Below, piece after piece: positions 24,276-34,289 of a DNA stretch of 64,000 nucleotides. Origin of the DNA: Bradyrhizobium sp. CSA207. GTDB lineage: Bacteria; Pseudomonadota; Alphaproteobacteria; Rhizobiales; Xanthobacteraceae. The stretch lies in contig NZ_JAACFT010000005.1 in NCBI RefSeq assembly GCF_029051685.1, positions 62,001 through 126,000 of the forward strand, given 5' to 3'. A model generated the notes under the pieces. It did not search any database and was not told where the DNA came from. It saw nothing but the letters and a program-made list of their open reading frames with translations. Numbering within the stretch: position 1 is the stretch's first letter; each line of letters opens with the position of its first letter. Made by a program: the position numbers and the translations under genes.

Positions 24276-26738
24276 ATGAGTGCCGCGAAGAAAGCGCCGG
24301 GAAAACCGGCCACCGAAATGTTCGACGATATCCCGGTGCTTCAGCGCAAATGGCGTGCCGCGTTGAAGCCGGGCGAGCAACTGCCGCGCTACGAGGACGT
24401 GATGCTCGGCAGCCTTGGCCGGCTCGCCGACCACATCGCGTTGCTCAAGGTTGACGGCGCGCTCGAACTGTCGCGCAGCGGACGTTACGTGCAGAAGTGG
24501 CTCGGCGAGGAACGCTGGGACATTCCGGTTGCTGAGCTGTCGCCCGATTGCGCCACGGCGCTGTCGGAAGTCGTGGCGAACGCGCTGAAGAATGGACGGC
24601 CGCATCATGCAAGTGCGCATTGCGTGCGCGACGGCATGGTCAGGACCTACGATCTGCTGGCGCTGCCGACCGCCTCGCGCTGGGGCGCCACGTTGATCGG
24701 CGCCTACGTCAACGAGCGCGGCGCGCAATATAACCTCCTCGACGCGATCTTCTCCTCGACTGACGACGCAGTCCTCTCGCTGGCGACGCTGCGCGACGCC
24801 GACGGCACGGCATTCGATCTTCAAGTCGTGCACCACAACAAGAGCGCCGCACTGCTGCTGAAGGCCGCAGGCGCGGGGCTGTTGTGGCGCCGGATCGGCG
24901 AGGGGGACAATTTGCTCGCCTCACCCGAGATCATGAAATTCCTGCTCAAGGCCGTTGCCGGCGGCCGCGGCGAACAGCTCGAGATCGAGCGCGACGGCCG
25001 CCATCTCCGGCTGAGCGCCACCGCCTTCGCCGACGTGGTCTCGCTGACGATCTCGGACGTCACCGCGCTGAAGCGCCGCGACGCCTCGTTTCGCCTGCTG
25101 TTCGACAACAACCCGATGCCGATGTGGGTGTTCGACGCACAGACCAAGGAATTCCTTAGCGTCAACGACGCCGCGGTCCAGCACTACGGCTACAGCCGCG
25201 CCACCTTCCTGCGTATGACGCTGCACGAAATCTGGCCGCAGGACGAATGGGACAGCCACGCTGAGGCGCTCGAACGCATCGGCGATACCTATCATTCCTC
25301 GCGCAACTGGCGGCATCTGCGCGCCGATGGCAGCGAGATCGAGGTGCTCACCTTCGGCCGCCGCGTCGCCTTCGACGATCGCGACGGCTATCTGGTCGCG
25401 GTGGTCGACATCACCGAGCGGCGCAAGGCCGAGGTGAGGATCGCCCACATGGCGCATCATGACGGGCTTACCGACCTGCCGAACCGCGAATATTTCCAGG
25501 AATGCCTGAAGCAGGCGCTCGAGCAGGCCGGAGGAAAGCGTGTCGGAGTGCTCTATATCGACCTCGACCTGTTCAAGAACATCAACGATTCCTTCGGGCA
25601 TCCGGCGGGCGACCGATTGCTGAAGGAGGTTGCCGAACGCCTGACCACCGCCGTCCGCGGCGCCAGTCTCGCGGCACGTCTCGGTGGCGACGAGTTCGCG
25701 GTGATTCTCGCGGCCGACGTTTCGCCGAACGAGGCCAGCGCTTGTGCGACCTTGCTGATCGACATGCTGAAGGCGCCTTATGACCTCGATGGCCAGGAAA
25801 TGGTGATCGGTGCCAGCATCGGCATTGCGCTGTCGCCGGGCGACGGCACGACGTCGGAAGAATTGATGCGCAACGCCGACATGGCGTTGTACCGGGCGAA
25901 GTCGGACGGCGGCGGCGTGCACCATTTCTTCGAACGGGAGATGGACCTCCAGGCGCAGAGGCGGCGCGACATGGAGCTCGATCTGCGCCGGGCCTTTGCC
26001 AATGGCGAGTTCGAGCTGCACTATCAGCCGCTGGTGTCGATCGCATCCGACCGCATTTCCGGGTTCGAATCGCTGCTGCGCTGGTGCCATCCCGACAAGG
26101 GCATGATCTCGCCGGCGGAATTCATTCCGGTCGCCGAGGACATCGGCCTGATCTCCCAGCTTGGCGAGTGGGTGTTGCGCGAGGCCTGCGCCGAGGCGAT
26201 GAAATGGCCCGTCGACGTCAAGGTCGCGGTCAATCTGTCACCGGCACAGTTCCGCAGCCGCAACCTTGTTCAGGTCGTGATCTCGGCGCTGGCGCAGTCC
26301 GGCCTGTCACCCAGACGGCTCGAGCTCGAGATCACCGAGTCGATCTTCCTGGCCGAGACTGATGCCAATCTTGCGATACTGCACCAGCTGCGCGAGCTCG
26401 GCGTCAGCATCTCCATGGATGATTTCGGCACCGGCTATTCCAGCCTCAGCTATCTCAGAAGCTTTCCCTTCGACAAGATCAAGATCGATCGCTCCTTCGT
26501 TAAGGATCTCGCCCAGCGGCCCGATTGCGTCGCGATCGTGCGCGCGATCTCGGGGCTCGGTCGCAGCCTCAACATCACCACGACTGCGGAGGGCGTCGAG
26601 ACCGAGGATCAGCTCGATTGGCTGCGCGCCGAGGGCTGCAACGAAGTCCAGGGCTTTCTGTTCAGCGCGGCACGGCCTGCCGCCGAGATCGCAAAACTGC
26701 TCGCCGATTTCGGCCAGCGCGCCTCACGGGCGGCGTAG
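24276..26738 (+). CDS. PAS-GGDEF-EAL c-di-GMP signalling protein
   Basis: The protein is 820 aa from ATG 24276, with GGGGA about 8 bases upstream; ATG 24246 is less likely. The N-terminal 250 residues look like one or two degenerate PAS domains (the first PAS_5-like: GRLADHIALLKVDGALELSRSGRYV). A PAS domain follows (FRLLFDNNPMPMWVFDAQ to VVDITERRKAE), then GGDEF at about 400-560 with an intact GGDEF signature, then EAL at about 570-815. The EAL signature reads ESL, but catalytic-type residues are kept (NLSPAQF, EITESIF, DDFGTGYSS, KIDRSF, AEGVET). The RxxD inhibitory site before GGDEF is absent (RGAS). No transmembrane segment is seen. Its stop overlaps the convergent hydrolase by 15 bases. 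Confidence 0.92.
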   Translation: MSAAKKAPGKPATEMFDDIPVLQRKWRAALKPGEQLPRYEDVMLGSLGRLADHIALLKVDGALELSRSGRYVQKWLGEERWDIPVAELSPDCATALSEVVANALKNGRPHHASAHCVRDGMVRTYDLLALPTASRWGATLIGAYVNERGAQYNLLDAIFSSTDDAVLSLATLRDADGTAFDLQVVHHNKSAALLLKAAGAGLLWRRIGEGDNLLASPEIMKFLLKAVAGGRGEQLEIERDGRHLRLSATAFADVVSLTISDVTALKRRDASFRLLFDNNPMPMWVFDAQTKEFLSVNDAAVQHYGYSRATFLRMTLHEIWPQDEWDSHAEALERIGDTYHSSRNWRHLRADGSEIEVLTFGRRVAFDDRDGYLVAVVDITERRKAEVRIAHMAHHDGLTDLPNREYFQECLKQALEQAGGKRVGVLYIDLDLFKNINDSFGHPAGDRLLKEVAERLTTAVRGASLAARLGGDEFAVILAADVSPNEASACATLLIDMLKAPYDLDGQEMVIGASIGIALSPGDGTTSEELMRNADMALYRAKSDGGGVHHFFEREMDLQAQRRRDMELDLRRAFANGEFELHYQPLVSIASDRISGFESLLRWCHPDKGMISPAEFIPVAEDIGLISQLGEWVLREACAEAMKWPVDVKVAVNLSPAQFRSRNLVQVVISALAQSGLSPRRLELEITESIFLAETDANLAILHQLRELGVSISMDDFGTGYSSLSYLRSFPFDKIKIDRSFVKDLAQRPDCVAIVRAISGLGRSLNITTTAEGVETEDQLDWLRAEGCNEVQGFLFSAARPAAEIAKLLADFGQRASRAA

Positions 26739-27992
26739 CTCGGGCGGGTAGCAGTCATAGACCAGCGCCTTGAAGGCGGGCGTGATCCGTCCGCGCTCGC
26801 TCTGGGTCTGCTGCATCAGCACGTAGACCATGTCGAGCTTGGGATCGACGCCGAAATAGGTGCCGCTGCCGCTGTCCCATTTCAACTCGCCGAGCGAGCC
26901 CGGCGGCGGCGGTTTTGCATTGCCGGGATCGGTGCGCACCGCAAGGCCGTAGCCATAGCCGAAGCCGTCGCCTGGAAAATAGAAATAGTCGCGTCCTACG
27001 CCGGAGCCGGGGCCGATGTGATCGGTCGTCATCGCCTTGAAGGCAGCGGGGCTCAAATAGCGCTTGCCCTCGAACTCGCCGCCGTTGAGCAGCATCTGCG
27101 CGAAGCGCTGATAGTCGGTGATGGTCGAGAGCAGTCCGCCGCCGCCGGACTGCCACTCGGGATGGTCAAGGCGCTCGCGCTCGGCGGCGAGCAGGATGAA
27201 ATCGTTCGGCAGCGGCCGCGCCATCCGCGCAAGCTCGTCCTCCATCGCCAGCGCGAACCTGGTGCTGCTCATGCCGAGCGGATCGAAGATGCGCTGCTTG
27301 AGGAATTCGTACAGGGTCTGCCCGGAGATGATCTCGATGATGCTGCCGAGCACGTCGGTGGAATGGCCGTAGCGCCACAGCGAGCCAGGCTGCCGCGCCA
27401 GCGGCAGCTTCGCGATTCGGTCGGCAAACTCCCGGTTGTTGAATTGCCCCTCGAAGATGTTGGCGGCCGTGTAGGCCTGCTCGACCCATTTGCCGCCGAT
27501 ATAGTCGTAGCTGATGCCCGACGTATGCCGCAGCAGATCCTCTATGTTGACGGGACGGACCGGCGGCACGAGATCGAGCGTCAGCGTGCCGTCGGGATTG
27601 GTGACCTCGAGGCCCACCTTGGTGTCGGCAAAGAGCGGGATATATTTCGACACGGGATCTGCGAGCGCAAGCTTGCCCTTGTCGATCAGCATCATCGTGC
27701 CAAGGCACGTGATCGGCTTGGTCATCGAGTGGATGGCGAAGATCGTGTCCGGCGTCATGGCAAGGCCGGTCCTGGTGTCGCGCACGCCGAACGTCTTCAG
27801 GTAGACCGGTTTGCCGTGCTGCTGGACCAGGATCACGGCGCCCGGCAGGCGGCCGCTCGTCACCTCGTTGTCAAAGAACGCCGTGATGCGATCGAGCCCC
27901 TCGGCCGTAGGCGCAGGGACGTCGGCGGCGCGGCCTCGCGCCATCGTGCCGGCCAGCAGCGCAGCCCCGACCAGAAATTCACGCCGCAACAT
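26724..27992 (-). CDS. secreted serine hydrolase, beta-lactamase family
   Basis: The protein is 422 aa from ATG 27992, with GGAAGGAAG upstream; ATG 28019 is nine codons longer without one. A signal peptide with paired arginines (LRREFLVGAALLAGTMARGRA) may use the Tat route. The catalytic SxxK is HSMTKPITC. The tyrosine motif is RYGHSTDVLG, with H where N is usual. This is the EstB/class C-like esterase group. It is convergent and overlapping with the GGDEF-EAL gene by 15 bases at the 3' ends. The substrate is unknown. Confidence 0.87.
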   Translation of the reverse strand: MLRREFLVGAALLAGTMARGRAADVPAPTAEGLDRITAFFDNEVTSGRLPGAVILVQQHGKPVYLKTFGVRDTRTGLAMTPDTIFAIHSMTKPITCLGTMMLIDKGKLALADPVSKYIPLFADTKVGLEVTNPDGTLTLDLVPPVRPVNIEDLLRHTSGISYDYIGGKWVEQAYTAANIFEGQFNNREFADRIAKLPLARQPGSLWRYGHSTDVLGSIIEIISGQTLYEFLKQRIFDPLGMSSTRFALAMEDELARMARPLPNDFILLAAERERLDHPEWQSGGGGLLSTITDYQRFAQMLLNGGEFEGKRYLSPAAFKAMTTDHIGPGSGVGRDYFYFPGDGFGYGYGLAVRTDPGNAKPPPPGSLGELKWDSGSGTYFGVDPKLDMVYVLMQQTQSERGRITPAFKALVYDCYPPELRRP

Positions 27993-28055
27993 CCTGGCTT
28001 CCTTCCTGGTCGGGATCAAAGCCGAAAGACGTTCGAGGCGTCAACAAGACATCGA

Positions 28056-28619
28056 TTAAAATCGCGTTACGATTTCCGAAAGGAACGGTCGCGGACGGTC
28101 TTCACTCGGCTTGGTCGGCGTGCCGATATGGACGAAGCCGGCCAGCTTCTCATCCGGCTTAAGGCCGAGGCCATCCAGCACGTCGCGATCGAACGCGAAC
28201 CAGCCGGTCAGCCAGCAGGCGCCATAGCCGAGCGCGGTCGCTGCCGTGACGATGTTCATGACGCTGGCGCCCGCCGACAATTCCTGCTCCCACGCCGGCA
28301 CCTTCGGATGCGGCTTGGTGAAGCTGACCACGCCGATCACCAGCGGCGCGTCGGTGAGGCGTCTGCGTTCAGTCTCGACGTCGGCCGCGGGCGCGCCCGG
28401 ATTCTTCCGGGCAAACACCTTCGCAATCACTTCGCCGGCGCGCTGGCGGGCATCGCCCTCGAAGATGATAAAGCGCCAGGGCGTCAGCTTGCCGTGGTCG
28501 GGCACGCGCGCGCCGATGGTCAGAATTGTCTCGAGCTCGGCCGGGGAGGGACCTGGCGCAGTCATCTCGCGTGGCTTGACCGAGCGACGGGTCTTCAGGA
28601 GTTCGATGGCGTCGGGCAT
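28056..28619 (-). CDS. nitroreductase family protein
   Basis: The protein is 187 aa from ATG 28619, preceded by a strong GGAGGAAA site. It begins AIELLKTRRSVKPREM, where RRS contacts the FMN phosphate. It also has PDHGKLTPWRFIIFEGDAR and ALGYGACWLTGW, typical of the YdjA/NfnB-like nitroreductases. It is likely a homodimeric FMN enzyme using NAD(P)H to reduce nitro compounds, quinones or similar. It lies between the serine hydrolase and thrS, all on the minus strand, but spacing argues against one tight operon. Confidence 0.9.
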   Translation of the reverse strand: MPDAIELLKTRRSVKPREMTAPGPSPAELETILTIGARVPDHGKLTPWRFIIFEGDARQRAGEVIAKVFARKNPGAPAADVETERRRLTDAPLVIGVVSFTKPHPKVPAWEQELSAGASVMNIVTAATALGYGACWLTGWFAFDRDVLDGLGLKPDEKLAGFVHIGTPTKPSEDRPRPFLSEIVTRF

Positions 28620-28712
28620 TGCGGTTTCCTCCTCGGCTGGTCGTCGGGCGTGCAGTCCTCACATAGGAACGCACGCCCGCAACCGAAAGCGGATTTAGAT
28701 CGATTTAAGGGA

Positions 28713-30755
28713 TCAGGCCGCGCCCCGCGCCCGCACGACATCCGGCGCCGTCGCCTCCTCGACCAGCGCGGCGATTGCTTCGGCCGTCGGCATCACTTTC
28801 TGCCCGTCGCTGCCGAGGCGTCGGACGGAGACCGAATGCGTCTCGGCTTCCTTCTTGCCGACCACGAGCAGCGCCGGAATCTTGGCCAGCGAGTGCTCGC
28901 GGACCTTGTAGTTGATCTTTTCGTTGCGCAGGTCGATCTCGACCCGAAGTCCGGCACGCCGGGCTTGCTCCATGACCTGCTTGGCGTATTCGTCGCCTTC
29001 CGAGGTGATGGTCGTGACCACCGCCTGCACCGGTGAGAGCCAGAGCGGGAAGTTGCCGGCATAGTGCTCGATCAGGATGCCGATATAGCGCTCCATCGAG
29101 CCGCAGATCGCGCGATGCACCATCACCGGCGGCTTCTTGCCGCCATCATGATCGATGTAGAACGCGCCGAACCGCTCCGGCAGGTTGAAGTCGACCTGCG
29201 TGGTGCCGCATTGCCAGTCGCGTCCGATGGCGTCGCGCAGCACATATTCGAACTTCGGTCCGTAAAAGGCGCCTTCGCCCGGATTGATCTCGGTCTTGAT
29301 GTGATTGTTCTGCGACTGGATCTCGCGCAGCACTGTCGCCATCACGCGCTCGGCGTGATCCCACATCGCGTCCGTGCCGACGCGCTTGTCGGGCCGGGTC
29401 GAGAGTTTGACGGTGAGATCGCCGGTGAAGCCGAAATCCGCGTAGGTCGACAGGATCAGATCGTTGATCTTGAGGCATTCCTCGGCGAGCTGATCCTCGG
29501 TGCAGAAGATGTGCGCATCGTCCTGGGTGAAGCCGCGAACGCGCATCAGGCCGTGCATGGCGCCCGAGGGTTCGTAGCGATGCACCACGCCGAACTCGGC
29601 GAGCCGCAGTGGCAGGTCGCGGTAGCTCTTCAGGCCGTGCTTGAAGATCTGGACGTGGCCCGGGCAGTTCATCGGCTTGAGCGCGAACCAGCGCTTGTCC
29701 TCAGCCTCGTCGCCGGCCGACTGTGCCGCGAACATGTTTTCGCGATACCAGCCCCAATGGCCCGAGGTCTCCCACAAGGCCTTGTCGAGGATCTGCGGTG
29801 CGTTGACCTCGCTGTAATCGCCGGTCAGGCGCCGGCGCATATAGGCGATCAGCTGCTGGAAGATGGTCCAGCCTTTTGGATGCCAGAACACCACGCCCGG
29901 ACCTTCCTCCTGGAAGTGGAAGAGGTCGAGCTCGCGCCCGAGCTTGCGATGGTCGCGCTTTTCGGCTTCCTCGATCTGCTTCAAATAAGCGTCGAGGTCC
30001 TCCTGCTTGGCGAAGGCGGTGCCGTAGATGCGGGTCAGCATCGGGTTATTGCTGTCACCGCGCCAGTAAGCGCCTGCGACCTTCATCAGCTTGAAGGCGC
30101 CTCCGACCTTGCCGGTCGAGGTCATGTGCGGGCCGCGACACAGGTCGAACCAATCGCCCTGGTAATAGATCTTGATCGGCTCGTTGCCGGGAATCGCGTC
30201 GACCAGCTCGACTTTGAACGCCTCGCCCTTGTCGCGGAACACCTGTTTTGTCTTTTCGCGATCCCAAACCTCTTTCGTGAAAGGCTTGTCGCGCGCGATG
30301 AGCTCGCGCATCTTCTTCTCGATCGCGGCAAAATCTTCCGGGGTAAACGGCTCGTTGCGGAAGAAGTCGTAATAGAAGCCGTTCTCGATCACCGGACCGA
30401 TCGTGACCTGGGTGCCCGGCCACAGCGTTTGCACGGCTTCCGCAAGCACGTGCGCGCAGTCGTGGCGGATCAATTCCAGCGCGCGCGGATCGTCGCGGTT
30501 GACCAGCTCTAGCTTCGCATCGGCCTCGATCGGATCGTTGAGGTCGGCGAGCTCGCCGTCGAGCGCCATGGCCACCGTGCGCTTGGCCAGCGACGGCGAG
30601 ATGCCCTTGGCAATCTCAAGGCCGGTGATGCTCTTGGCGTATTCGCGCCGGGCGCCGTCGGGGAAGGTGAGGGTGATCTTTTCGGGCGGGGTCACGGGCC
30701 TTAGATTGCTGAGGCTGTACTGGAAGCCGGACTCGGATTTGGGCTGGTCGGTCAT
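28713..30755 (-). CDS. thrS: threonine--tRNA ligase
   Basis: The protein is 680 aa from ATG 30755, preceded by AGGAGAAA. The order is TGS domain (residues about 22-85), editing/SAD domain with [11 protein letters not shown], class II catalytic core and anticodon-binding domain. Zinc and active-site residues are seen in [11 protein letters not shown] and in motif 2 ([26 protein letters not shown]). It charges tRNA-Thr, one isoacceptor of which is encoded at 59.0 kb. The length matches the family. No leader structure was recognised upstream. Confidence 0.98.
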   Translation of the reverse strand: MTDQPKSESGFQYSLSNLRPVTPPEKITLTFPDGARREYAKSITGLEIAKGISPSLAKRTVAMALDGELADLNDPIEADAKLELVNRDDPRALELIRHDCAHVLAEAVQTLWPGTQVTIGPVIENGFYYDFFRNEPFTPEDFAAIEKKMRELIARDKPFTKEVWDREKTKQVFRDKGEAFKVELVDAIPGNEPIKIYYQGDWFDLCRGPHMTSTGKVGGAFKLMKVAGAYWRGDSNNPMLTRIYGTAFAKQEDLDAYLKQIEEAEKRDHRKLGRELDLFHFQEEGPGVVFWHPKGWTIFQQLIAYMRRRLTGDYSEVNAPQILDKALWETSGHWGWYRENMFAAQSAGDEAEDKRWFALKPMNCPGHVQIFKHGLKSYRDLPLRLAEFGVVHRYEPSGAMHGLMRVRGFTQDDAHIFCTEDQLAEECLKINDLILSTYADFGFTGDLTVKLSTRPDKRVGTDAMWDHAERVMATVLREIQSQNNHIKTEINPGEGAFYGPKFEYVLRDAIGRDWQCGTTQVDFNLPERFGAFYIDHDGGKKPPVMVHRAICGSMERYIGILIEHYAGNFPLWLSPVQAVVTTITSEGDEYAKQVMEQARRAGLRVEIDLRNEKINYKVREHSLAKIPALLVVGKKEAETHSVSVRRLGSDGQKVMPTAEAIAALVEEATAPDVVRARGAA

Positions 30756-30941
30756 TGCTTTTCTCCTGAGGCTCACTCCTGCGAACGAGCGCAGGTAAGC
30801 GGGAACGAGCGATATATCAGGCGATTCGGCCTGCGCAATCCGGCAATTCGAAGAAAGTGGCGCGCAAAAGCCGTGACAGTGCACCAACTATTCCGGGCCC
30901 CACCCTTTAACTGGTTGCAGGCCTGCTCTACATGCATCCGC

Positions 30942-32117
30942 ATGGAAAATGCCCCGGCCCCCGGCCGTCTCGTGCCAACCGCCCTGATGCTCGGAAATTT
31001 CGTCACGGGCTGTTCGGTGCTGGCGCCAGCGGGGATGTTGCCGGAATTGTCGGCGGGGCTCGGGATCAGTATCCACGCGGCCGGGCTGCTGATCACGTTC
31101 GGCGCCATCACGCTGTGCATCGGATCGCCGCTGACGGCCTGGCTGACCAGCCGGATCGAACGGAGGACCTTGCTCACGGCGACGCTCGCAGTACTCGCCT
31201 TTGGCAACCTCGCCTCGGCGTTCGCGCCCGACTATTCCAGTCTTCTCATTATCCGTCTGGTGATGCTCGCAGTCGGCGCACTCTATACGCCGCAGGCTGC
31301 CGGCACGGCGGCGCTGATCGTGCGGGCAGAGCGGTGCGGCAGCACGATCGCCTATATCTTTCTCGGCTGGTCGCTCGCTGCCGCCGTGGGTCTTCCGCTG
31401 ATCACCTTCATTGCCAGCCGCTATGGCTGGCGTGCGGCCTATGGCGAGATTGGCGCACTCGGCTGCGTCAGCTTCCTGTTGTTGCTGTTGCGCTTGCCCG
31501 GCGGATTGAAGGGTGTGCCAGTGGATTTGAAGACCTGGGTGGAGGTCGGCCGCAGCAGGACGATTCTGCTGCTGCTTGCGATTACGATGATGCAAATGTC
31601 CGGGCAGTTCGTGGTGTTCACCTTCATGGGCCCGCTGCTCAAGAAGCTGACCGGGGCGAGCCCGGATGCGATCGGGATGGTGTTCGGCATCTATGGCGTC
31701 TGCGGCTTCCTCGGCGTCGTCATCGCAACCCGCATCGTCGACACCTGGGGGCCTTATCGGACCTCGCTGCTGTTCACGTGCCTGCTGCTTGCGGGGATCA
31801 CGGGATGGGCGCTCGGCGCCGGCACCCTCGTGTTGATGGCGATGGCGGTCGCGATCTGGGGACTGGGCTTTGCCTCGACCAACTCGATGCAACAGGTTCG
31901 ACTGGTTGCGGCCGCGCCGCCGCTGGCATCGGCGACCGTCGCGCTCAACACGTCGGTTCTCTATATCGGCCAGGCTGTCGGCTCGGCCGTCGGCGGGCTG
32001 CTGTTTGCCCACGAGCTACTGTATTCGCTCGGGTTCGTGGCGGTCGGCTTCGTCGTCCTGGCGCTGATCCTGGTCCTGCTGACCCGGCCGCGGCCCGCTG
32101 TCGCCGTGCCGGCCTGA
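30942..32117 (+). CDS. MFS transporter (DHA1-type)
   Basis: The protein is 391 aa from ATG 30942 with about 12 hydrophobic helices. Loop features include TSRIERRTLL and the motif C-like helix SLAAAVGLPLITFIASRYGWRA. It fits the drug:H+ antiporter-1 (AraJ/YdhP-like) group, which exports sugars, nucleosides or drugs. No regulator is adjacent. It is divergent from thrS with 186 bases between the starts. Confidence 0.87.
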   Translation: MENAPAPGRLVPTALMLGNFVTGCSVLAPAGMLPELSAGLGISIHAAGLLITFGAITLCIGSPLTAWLTSRIERRTLLTATLAVLAFGNLASAFAPDYSSLLIIRLVMLAVGALYTPQAAGTAALIVRAERCGSTIAYIFLGWSLAAAVGLPLITFIASRYGWRAAYGEIGALGCVSFLLLLLRLPGGLKGVPVDLKTWVEVGRSRTILLLLAITMMQMSGQFVVFTFMGPLLKKLTGASPDAIGMVFGIYGVCGFLGVVIATRIVDTWGPYRTSLLFTCLLLAGITGWALGAGTLVLMAMAVAIWGLGFASTNSMQQVRLVAAAPPLASATVALNTSVLYIGQAVGSAVGGLLFAHELLYSLGFVAVGFVVLALILVLLTRPRPAVAVPA

Positions 32118-32208
32118 AGCCAGCGTTTTCCTGTGCGCAAGGCGCTTGGCAAACTGTGCGGGAGGGCGCTAGAAGGCGAGGCTCGGGGGACCAAAGAGGT
32201 TGACTGAA

Positions 32209-32601
32209 ATGAGGATGATTCTGGCGGTTGCTGCGGTGCTCTACTCGGCCTCTGCGTTCGCACAAGCCGACAAGCCGCCGATGGTGGGGGACAAGCCGTT
32301 GGTGCAGGTCAAGCCCAAGGGCACCAAAGACAAAGGCACTAAGGAGGCGGCTGCTAAGCCCGCTGCGGCGCCGAAGGGCAAGCCGCAATCGATCGCGGCG
32401 CGGCTCCAGGCCTGTCTCGAGCTCGATGACGGCACCAAGGACCGCCTCAATTGCTACGACGCCGTGATTCCGCCGGCACCGAAGCCGAAGCCGGCGAAGG
32501 CCAAGGGCTATGCCGATTGCCGCTTCTTCAAGGAAGAGGACGAACGGCTGGCCTGCTTCAACGGCTTTGCCGAGAGCATTCCGAAGCTGCCCAAGAACTG
32601 A
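32209..32601 (+). CDS. small secreted protein, unknown function
   Basis: The protein is 130 aa from ATG 32209, with GAGG 9 bases upstream. A signal peptide (MILAVAAVLYSASAFA) is followed by a Lys/Ala/Pro-rich linker. The C-terminal half has four cysteines in two CxxxD-like blocks (LQACLELDDGTKDRLNCYDA and YADCRFFKEEDERLACFNG). The repeated C-x(n)-D-R-L-x-C-(Y/F) pattern resembles the short periplasmic domain seen in type VI secretion-associated TagJ/VasI-like or DUF-type proteins, but no such cluster is here. Function unknown. Confidence 0.78.
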   Translation: MRMILAVAAVLYSASAFAQADKPPMVGDKPLVQVKPKGTKDKGTKEAAAKPAAAPKGKPQSIAARLQACLELDDGTKDRLNCYDAVIPPAPKPKPAKAKGYADCRFFKEEDERLACFNGFAESIPKLPKN

Positions 32602-32642
32602 GGATAACGAGCGGCGGCTCGAGCCGGACGGTTCGTCGCCGA

Positions 32643-33974
32643 TCAGCGGCTCGATGCTGATGGATTGGTGGATGCCACGCGGGTCAGTGCCAGCGCCGGC
32701 GTCGCCGACATCTTCACCAGCACGTCCTTGAGCGGGTCTTTCGTCCAGGCCCGGGTCACATAGTCGCGATGGGTGATGCCGTCGCCGGTTTCGACGAACA
32801 CCACGCTCCCGGGACGCAGCGGCCCGTCCATGTCCTCGGAGACGCTGATGCCCTTCTGACGCAGCATGCTCATTAGCTCGCGGTCGCGACGCGCGGTGTA
32901 GTGGGTATAGGAGCTGACGAAGAAGCCGGAGCGGTGGCTCTCGATCCAGGAGGCGAACTTGTCCAGTTCGCCATAGACCGCGTCGAGCAGTACCACACCG
33001 CGGACGCGGTCGCTTATGCCGCCGACCTCGAGGCTCCAGGCGGTCGGCAGGAAGCCACCGCTATAGCCGACGATCACGATCGGCATGTTAGCGAAGGCAC
33101 GCGCGCTGTTGGGATCGCCGGTGACGCGGGCGAGATGGTTGGCGGATTCCTCCATGAAGCGCTTGAAGCCGCCGGGTTGCCAGAACTTGCCGGCGCTGGA
33201 ATCGGCGGCATCGACCGCCATTTGGGGCGCCAGCAGGATGGCATTGGCGCCGGAATCGGTAACCTGCTGCGGCACCAGCTGCCGGTCGCGCACGTCGCGC
33301 TCCAGCGTCGCGCCGTTACCGTGGAAGAACACCACGATCACGCCCGGCTTGCGCACGTCGAAATGCTCGGGCACGTGCACCAGCACGCGGCTGTCGTTGT
33401 AGGTCTCGTCCTGCCAGAACACACGTCCCGAATAGCTGCGGTGGCCGCGGCGGTCGCCCTTGGCGATATTGAGGAAGGGGGCCTCGGAGGCGGGGTTGTT
33501 GCCGAAATAGGGAAAGGCGGACGACTTCATGGTGACAAGCGTCGTCAGGTCTTCGCGCGATGGACGCTTGTAAGGGACCTGCGGTTCGAGCGAGGCCACC
33601 TTGTAGGGCGCCTGCTCCGGCTGCTGCTGTACCGCGCGCTTCGGCGAAAAGTCAGCCATCTGCCGTTGCAGGAAACTCTCGCTCGCCGAGGGGAAGCGCT
33701 CCCTGAACTGCGGGGCAGGGAAGCGGTCCTCGAACGTATCAGCACTCGCCAGTTGCGGATTGGTCTTGGCAACGGTCTGATTGACGATCTGGACGTTGGC
33801 CTGCGAGTTTGCGGCGAGCGCGGCCGGGTTGGGCGCCTTGCCGCATTGAACCAGCGTCAGCGACACCGGCACCAAGGCTGAGATCAGCACGATCCGGAGC
33901 GCACGACTGCGGCCAGCGGACGTCGTCCGATCGGCAGCAGTGTCAGCTCTCACGTTCGGAACGGCCCCGACCAT
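32643..33974 (-). CDS. alpha/beta-hydrolase-like lipoprotein
   Basis: The protein is 443 aa. An N-terminal hydrophobic segment ends in LTLVQCGK, a possible lipobox. After a low-complexity Gln/Ala region of about 100 residues comes an alpha/beta-hydrolase fold. It has GVIVVFFHGNGATLERDV with an oxyanion-hole histidine, the nucleophile elbow VGYSGGFLP and a later aspartate (LLDAVYG). A histidine near the end (DGITHRDYV) could complete the triad. It is probably an envelope esterase or lipase-like protein. No close functional partner is nearby. Confidence 0.82.
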   Translation of the reverse strand: MVGAVPNVRADTAADRTTSAGRSRALRIVLISALVPVSLTLVQCGKAPNPAALAANSQANVQIVNQTVAKTNPQLASADTFEDRFPAPQFRERFPSASESFLQRQMADFSPKRAVQQQPEQAPYKVASLEPQVPYKRPSREDLTTLVTMKSSAFPYFGNNPASEAPFLNIAKGDRRGHRSYSGRVFWQDETYNDSRVLVHVPEHFDVRKPGVIVVFFHGNGATLERDVRDRQLVPQQVTDSGANAILLAPQMAVDAADSSAGKFWQPGGFKRFMEESANHLARVTGDPNSARAFANMPIVIVGYSGGFLPTAWSLEVGGISDRVRGVVLLDAVYGELDKFASWIESHRSGFFVSSYTHYTARRDRELMSMLRQKGISVSEDMDGPLRPGSVVFVETGDGITHRDYVTRAWTKDPLKDVLVKMSATPALALTRVASTNPSASSR

Positions 33975-34289
33975 CCACCCATGACCCCGAGTCCAGCGGC
34001 AATGTTTGAGGTAATTGAGCCGACTGGCGTTTAGGCGACGTTAAGTGTCCGGACAAACTTCCCCACATCCGGAACGCTCAAAGTGACCATGTAATCGTGT
34101 CGTGATTGTGGGGGCAAAGAACGGATTTTGCAGCATTGGCGTCGCTTTGTTGCCCAAGGACGCGCGCAGAAGGTGTCGCCATACCTATTTGGCTCGCCTC
34201 ATTTAACCCTTGTTAACTCTGCTTGAATTGACTGGACCAATCTGCACGATGCTTCCCACGAGGCGAGAGGCCTGAGGTTGAGGACCCCG
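33975..34289. other. divergent promoter region
   Basis: There are 315 bases between the hydrolase and APC permease starts. TTAACCCTTGTTAAC (34203-34217) resembles a CtrA box but has a 6-base rather than 7-base spacer. No gene or terminator is seen. Confidence 0.4.

Noticed and set aside
27018..29036. 672-codon open frame on the plus strand
   Set aside because: It runs antisense across the serine hydrolase, nitroreductase and thrS genes, all of which have clear motifs on the minus strand.
29064..30512. 482-codon open frame on the plus strand
   Set aside because: It is entirely antisense to thrS and has no recognisable domain.
30756..30941. T-box or other leader riboswitch before thrS
   Set aside because: No T-box sequence, specifier stem or antiterminator could be seen and T-boxes are not expected in this group.
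34203..34217. TTAACCCTTGTTAAC as a CtrA box
   Set aside because: The spacer is six rather than seven bases, so it does not fit the consensus; noted only as a resemblance.
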